In this document: in pieces, positions 59,814 through 64,000 of the stretch
Numbering within the stretch: the stretch's first letter is position 1
Layout: every line of letters starts with the position of its first letter
Source of the DNA: Citrobacter gillenii
Lineage (GTDB): Bacteria; Pseudomonadota; Gammaproteobacteria; Enterobacterales; Enterobacteriaceae
Assembly (NCBI RefSeq): GCF_013337685.1
Contig: NZ_SUQN01000002.1
Coordinates: 709,358 to 773,357 of the forward strand
Direction: 5' to 3'
Length of the DNA: 64,000 nucleotides
Translations under genes and position numbers: made by a program
Notes under the pieces: model-generated
Seen by the model: only the letters and a program-made list of their open reading frames with translations
The model's database searches: none
Told to the model about the DNA's origin: nothing

Positions 59814-61054
59814 ATGAATAAATCGCTAATCGCCGCAGCCGTGGCAGGGGTCGTATTACTGTCATCCGCCGCACAGGCGCAGATCGCGCCGGAGGGCTAT
59901 CAACTCCAGCAAGTATTGATGATGAGCCGACATAACTTACGTGCACCTTTAGCCAATAATGGCAGTGTTCTGGAGCAATCAACGCCGAAGCCGTGGCCAC
60001 AGTGGGATGTGCCGGGCGGTCAACTCACCACCAAAGGCGGGGTGCTGGAAATCTATATGGGCCATTACATGCGTGAATGGCTGGCAGAGCAGGGGATGGT
60101 GAAATCCGGTGAATGTCCGGCCCCGGACTCGGTGTATACCTACGCCAATAGCCTGCAGCGTACGGTCGCAACGGCGCAGTTCTTTGTGACCGGCGCGTTC
60201 CCGGGCTGCGATGTTCCCGTGCACCATCAGGAAAAAATGGGCACCATGGATCCCACCTTCAACCCGGTAATCACTGACGACTCTGCCGCATTTAGTCAGC
60301 AGGCCGTGCAGGCGATGGAAAAAGAGCGCAGCAAAATGCAGCTTAGCGACAGCTACCAGTTGCTAGAGCAAATGACAAACTACAAAGACTCACCGTCCTG
60401 TAAAGAAAAACAGCAGTGCTCACTGACCGACGCCAAAGACACGTTTACTGCGAAGTACCAACAGGAGCCTGAGTTTCAGGACCGCTAAAGGTTGGTAACT
60501 CGCTGGTGGATGCGTTCACGTTGCAATATTACGAAGGGTTCCCGCTAAATGAGGTGGCCTGGGGTGAGATCAAATCCGATCAACAGTGGAAGGTGCTGTC
60601 AAAGCTGAAGAATGGCTATCAGGACAGCCTGTTTACCTCGCCAGCCGTGGCGCAAAATGTGGCCAAGCCGCTGGTGAAATATATCGATAATGCACTGGTG
60701 ACCGGGCGTACAAAAGCGCCGAAAATTACCGTGTTGGTCGGTCACGACTCCAACATTGCGTCATTACTCACCGCGCTGGATTTCAAACCGTATCAGCTGC
60801 ATGACCAGAACGAACGCACGCCGATTGGCGGGAAGATTGTCTTCCAGCGCTGGCATGACAGTAATGCTAACCGGGATCTGATGAAAATCGAGTATGTTTA
60901 TCAAAGCTCGCAGCAGCTGCGTGATGCACAGGTGTTGACGTTGAAATCACCCGCGCAGCGCGTGACGCTGGAACTGAAAGGCTGCCCGATAGATGCGAAT
61001 GGCTTCTGCCCGATCGATAAATTCGATAGCGTGCTGAATGCGGCGGCAAAGTAG
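59814..61054 (+). pseudogene. agp: Glucose-1-phosphatase Agp, frameshifted
   Basis: The reading frame starts normally ([18 protein letters not shown] signal peptide, then [11 protein letters not shown] with the catalytic RHNxRxP) and runs to TAA at 60486-60488. The remaining half, with VGHDSNIAS (acid HD motif) and the normal C-terminus, is intact from about 60473 in the +2 frame. One base is missing after codon CCT (60468-60470): the text reads CCTGAGTTTCAGG, where the intact gene reads CCTGGAGTTTCAGG. Agp is a periplasmic histidine acid phosphatase that scavenges glucose from glucose-1-phosphate. A sequencing error is possible. Confidence 0.9.
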
Positions 61055-61070
61055 AGTGAAATAACAAGAA

Positions 61071-61094
61071 ACTCCCCCGTACAGACGGGGGAGT
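61071..61094. terminator. Bidirectional terminator between agp and yccJ
   Basis: 10-bp stem ACTCCCCCGT / ACGGGGGAGT with an ACAG loop. The flanking T tracts are weak, so it may act mainly as a 3' stabiliser. Confidence 0.7.
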
Positions 61095-61101
61095 CATGAT
61101 G

Positions 61102-61329
61102 CTAGACGTTTTTACGTTCGATAGTCTGTTCACCCCAAAAGAGTGAGTCTTTGTCCGTTTTCTCGAAGGCTTTGATCAGCACCTCGTCGCTGCCTTCTTC
61201 CCAAATTTTCTCCGCCAGTTTCTCGTCATAATGGGCGACTTCAAAAATAGCCTCGGCGATTTCCGACGATGTATTGCGCAGACGCGCCCATTCACCGACG
61301 CGATGGGCTTTCGCTTCTTGAGTTGGCAT
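61102..61329 (-). CDS. yccJ: Conserved protein YccJ
   Basis: 75 aa, the same length as E. coli YccJ, beginning [20 protein letters not shown]. No known catalytic motif; the sequence is acidic and helical ([21 protein letters not shown]). It follows wrbA by 20 bp on the same strand, so it is probably co-transcribed and stationary-phase expressed. Function unknown. Confidence 0.94.
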   Translation of the reverse strand: MPTQEAKAHRVGEWARLRNTSSEIAEAIFEVAHYDEKLAEKIWEEGSDEVLIKAFEKTDKDSLFWGEQTIERKNV

Positions 61330-61349
61330 ACGAATCCTCCTGTTGCAGA

Positions 61350-62331
<982 letters not shown>

Positions 62332-62505
62332 ATGGCAAACCATCGAGGCGGTTCCGGCAACTTTGCGGAAGACCGCGAAAGAGCATCAGAAGCAGGTCGA
62401 AAAGGTGGCCAGCACAGCGGGGGGAATTTCAAGAATGACCCGCAACGCGCTTCAGAGGCAGGCAAAAAAGGGGGCAAAAATAGCCACGGCAATAACAAAA
62501 CGTAA
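62332..62505 (+). CDS. ymdF: Stress-induced KGG-repeat protein YmdF
   Basis: 57 aa, hydrophilic: MANHRGGSGNFAEDRERASE, then AGRKGGQHSGGNFKND and a second AGKKGGKNSHGNN. The two AGxKGG repeats define the Con-10/KGG stress family. It follows an AGGAGG-like ribosome site. Role unknown; members are induced in stationary phase. Same position as in E. coli. Confidence 0.94.
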   Translation: MANHRGGSGNFAEDRERASEAGRKGGQHSGGNFKNDPQRASEAGKKGGKNSHGNNKT

Positions 62506-62532
62506 TTGCCAGGCTGTCTGTTAACTATATCG

Positions 62533-62599
62533 TGACGTCTGAGCGTTCAACGACAGACGTCGCAAAGCCACCGCCGCCGGATTATCCGGCGGTTTTTTT
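62533..62599 (+). terminator. ymdF terminator pair of hairpins
   Basis: A first hairpin GACGTCTG / CAGACGTC (62534-62561) is followed by a stronger one, CCGCCGGAT / ATCCGGCGG (62574-62592) with a run of T immediately after, ending the ymdF transcript. Confidence 0.85.
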
Positions 62600-62699
62600 G
62601 TTTGAAGGATGCACGGTAACTACTTCCCGTGGCCGCTTTAATTTATCCATTCACCGTATGATTTGTTATGCTGACGCCCTCAGAACAAGGAGAGGGCGG

Positions 62700-63338
62700 A
62701 TGGCTCAAGGCGTAGAGAAAAAAACAGGTAAACGCTCGCAGGCGGTCAACGCGAAACGCCAGGCCATTTTAACTGCGGCGCTAAATATCTTCTCCCAGTT
62801 TGGGATCCACGGAACGCGTCTTGAACAGGTGGCTGAGCAGGCGGGCGTGTCAAAAACCAATCTGCTCTATTATTACCCGTCAAAAGAAGTGCTCTATATT
62901 GCCGTGTTACGCCAGATCCTCGACATCTGGTTGGCGCCGCTGAAGGCCTTTCGTGAAGACTTTGCGCCGCTGGTGGCGATCAAAGAATATATCCGCCTCA
63001 AACTGGAAGTTTCCCGCGATTACCCGCAGGCATCACGGCTGTTTTGTATGGAGATGCTGGCAGGCGCGCCGCTGCTGATGACCGAGTTGACGGGAGATCT
63101 CAAAACGCTGATTGATGAGAAATCCGCGCTGATTGCCGGGTGGGTCAGTAGCGGCAAACTGGCTCCGGTCGATCCGCATCATCTGATTTTTATGATTTGG
63201 GCTTCAACCCAGCACTACGCCGACTTTGCTCCACAGGTGGAAGCAGTGACGGGTGCGACACTACGCGATGAAGCCTTTTTTAACCAAACGGTTGAGAACG
63301 TCCAGCGGATGATTATCGAAGGGATCCGCGTGCGTTAA
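62700..63338 (+). CDS. rutR: TetR-family regulator RutR
   Basis: 212 aa from MAQGVEKKTGKRSQAVNAK; the upstream extension of 56 codons crosses the ymdF terminator and is rejected. The N-terminal helix-turn-helix reads TRLEQVAEQAGVSKTNLLYYYPSKE. In E. coli it represses rutABCDEFG (pyrimidine nitrogen use), is inactivated by uracil/thymine, and has other targets such as carAB. Here the rut operon normally next to it is absent. It overlaps the convergent next gene by 4 bp. Confidence 0.95.
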   Translation: MAQGVEKKTGKRSQAVNAKRQAILTAALNIFSQFGIHGTRLEQVAEQAGVSKTNLLYYYPSKEVLYIAVLRQILDIWLAPLKAFREDFAPLVAIKEYIRLKLEVSRDYPQASRLFCMEMLAGAPLLMTELTGDLKTLIDEKSALIAGWVSSGKLAPVDPHHLIFMIWASTQHYADFAPQVEAVTGATLRDEAFFNQTVENVQRMIIEGIRVR

Positions 63339-63730
63339 CCGGCGGGCGGTAACGGGCAGCTTAAATCACCTTCTTCACACTGCAGCAGCGAGGCGAGAAA
63401 CGCTTCGCGCTCGTGGGTTTTATCGGTCAGACACTGGCTCGCGATCATCGATTGCACGCTGCCGCCTTCCGTACCTGAGCTGATTAACGCGCAGTCAGCA
63501 TCGCGCAGAGTTATCCACGCGACTTGCGCCTTTTTCAGTAATTCACGTTGAGCGGGCGCTGCACGCTTAAGCGCATTCTGATAGGTATCATTGAGCTTTG
63601 CATCCGCCGTTTTAAACTGCTCAGCGGCGCAGGTGTTCATCTCAGTTTGGGTGTTCGCGCTGGTGCAGTCTTCTGCCAGCGCCGGGCTGCTGAGCAGCAG
63701 TGCCGCACATGTCAGTACAATTCGTTTCAT
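63335..63730 (-). CDS. LprI/DUF1311-type secreted protein
   Basis: 131 aa from MKRIVLTCAALLLSSPALAE, with a signal peptide; the 17-codon upstream extension is not used. The mature protein has the lysozyme-inhibitor LprI-like domain: CTSANTQTEMNTCAAEQFKTAD, LKKAQVAWITLRDADC and SQCLTDKTHEREAFL, with cysteines likely in disulfides. A YecT/LprI-like role in binding lysozyme is possible but not shown. Convergent with rutR. Confidence 0.85.
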   Translation of the reverse strand: MKRIVLTCAALLLSSPALAEDCTSANTQTEMNTCAAEQFKTADAKLNDTYQNALKRAAPAQRELLKKAQVAWITLRDADCALISSGTEGGSVQSMIASQCLTDKTHEREAFLASLLQCEEGDLSCPLPPAG

Positions 63731-64000
63731 GCTTCTCTCTGACTCCATAAAAAAGGCCCCGTTACCGGTAATACTGTTCATTCAACGACTCAGTTTCAGA
63801 AAGCATCAACCAGTGTTGGGGAGGTGATGAACATGCTATCTCAGAGAGAGGTTCCGTTCACCTCATGTTCATCGTTTTTCTGAGGCACCGATTCCTGTGA
63901 ACGTGTAAAGGGCGTTTTCCGCCACGCCCTTTACAATCCCGGCTCCCGGCAGGAAAATTGCCACTTCGTGGTTCCCTCCGCTTATTTCTCCAGGCTATCG
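63731..64000. other. Hairpin-rich intergenic stretch to the window edge
   Basis: No gene assignable. Three inverted repeats occur: GATGAACATG / CATGTTCATC (63826-63873, followed by GTTTTTC), a 12-bp perfect stem TGTAAAGGGCGT / ACGCCCTTTACA (63904-63935), and CCAC-TTC-GTGG (63961-63971). The minus strand from 64000 reads CTGGAGAAATAA, which could be the 3' end of a gene continuing past the window. Confidence 0.5.

Overview
The window is enterobacterial chromosome. Gene order and protein sequences follow the Escherichia/Salmonella backbone around the terminus-proximal aspC-ompF-ompA-serT-agp segment. The combination of ssuEADCB and hspQ-to-yccA synteny as in E. coli, scsABCD as in Salmonella, and no hydrogenase-1 operon or SPI-5 at serT suggests Citrobacter (freundii complex most likely). 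The species assignment is inference.

Layout. 1-9.4 kb: 3' part of gloC, then aspC, ompF, asnS and pncB on the minus strand and pepN on the plus strand. 9.4-13.7 kb: the alkanesulfonate operon ssuEADCB (minus). 13.9-24.4 kb: pyrD with its PurR operator and switching leader, zapC, ycbX, then the plus-strand run rlmKL-uup-pqiABC. 24.5-30 kb: rmf, fabA with FabR/FadR sites, lonH, matP, ompA with its 133-nt leader, and sulA with a LexA box. 30-40.4 kb: sxy, yccS, yccF, helD, mgsA, csgI(yccT), yccU, hspQ, rlmI, acyP, tusE, yccA. All of this is ordinary conserved core.

40.6-53.3 kb is the accessory part. An orphan OppA-like binding protein and tRNA-Ser(UGA) serT are followed by an aldo-keto reductase, an ABM-type monooxygenase, a LysE/RhtB exporter, a DUF1989 protein, a glutathione peroxidase, a Bcr/CflA exporter, an alpha/beta hydrolase, and an AcrAB-like RND pump with lipoprotein adaptor. 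E. coli K-12 carries hya and other loci here, and Salmonella carries SPI-5. A candidate 27-residue lipoprotein gene and a YcgJ-like gene close the segment.

53.4-64 kb: cbpA-cbpM, a DsbA paralogue with an unusual CPSC active site, the copper/thiol-stress operon scsABCD, a frameshifted agp, yccJ-wrbA, ymdF, rutR without the rut operon, and a LprI/DUF1311 protein. The window ends in a hairpin-rich stretch I could not assign.

I did not find a clearly new biological system. The best leads are the CPSC DsbA paralogue beside scsABCD, the 27-aa lipoprotein, the hairpin cluster at 63.8 kb, the in-frame stub before gpx, and the single-base deletion in agp.
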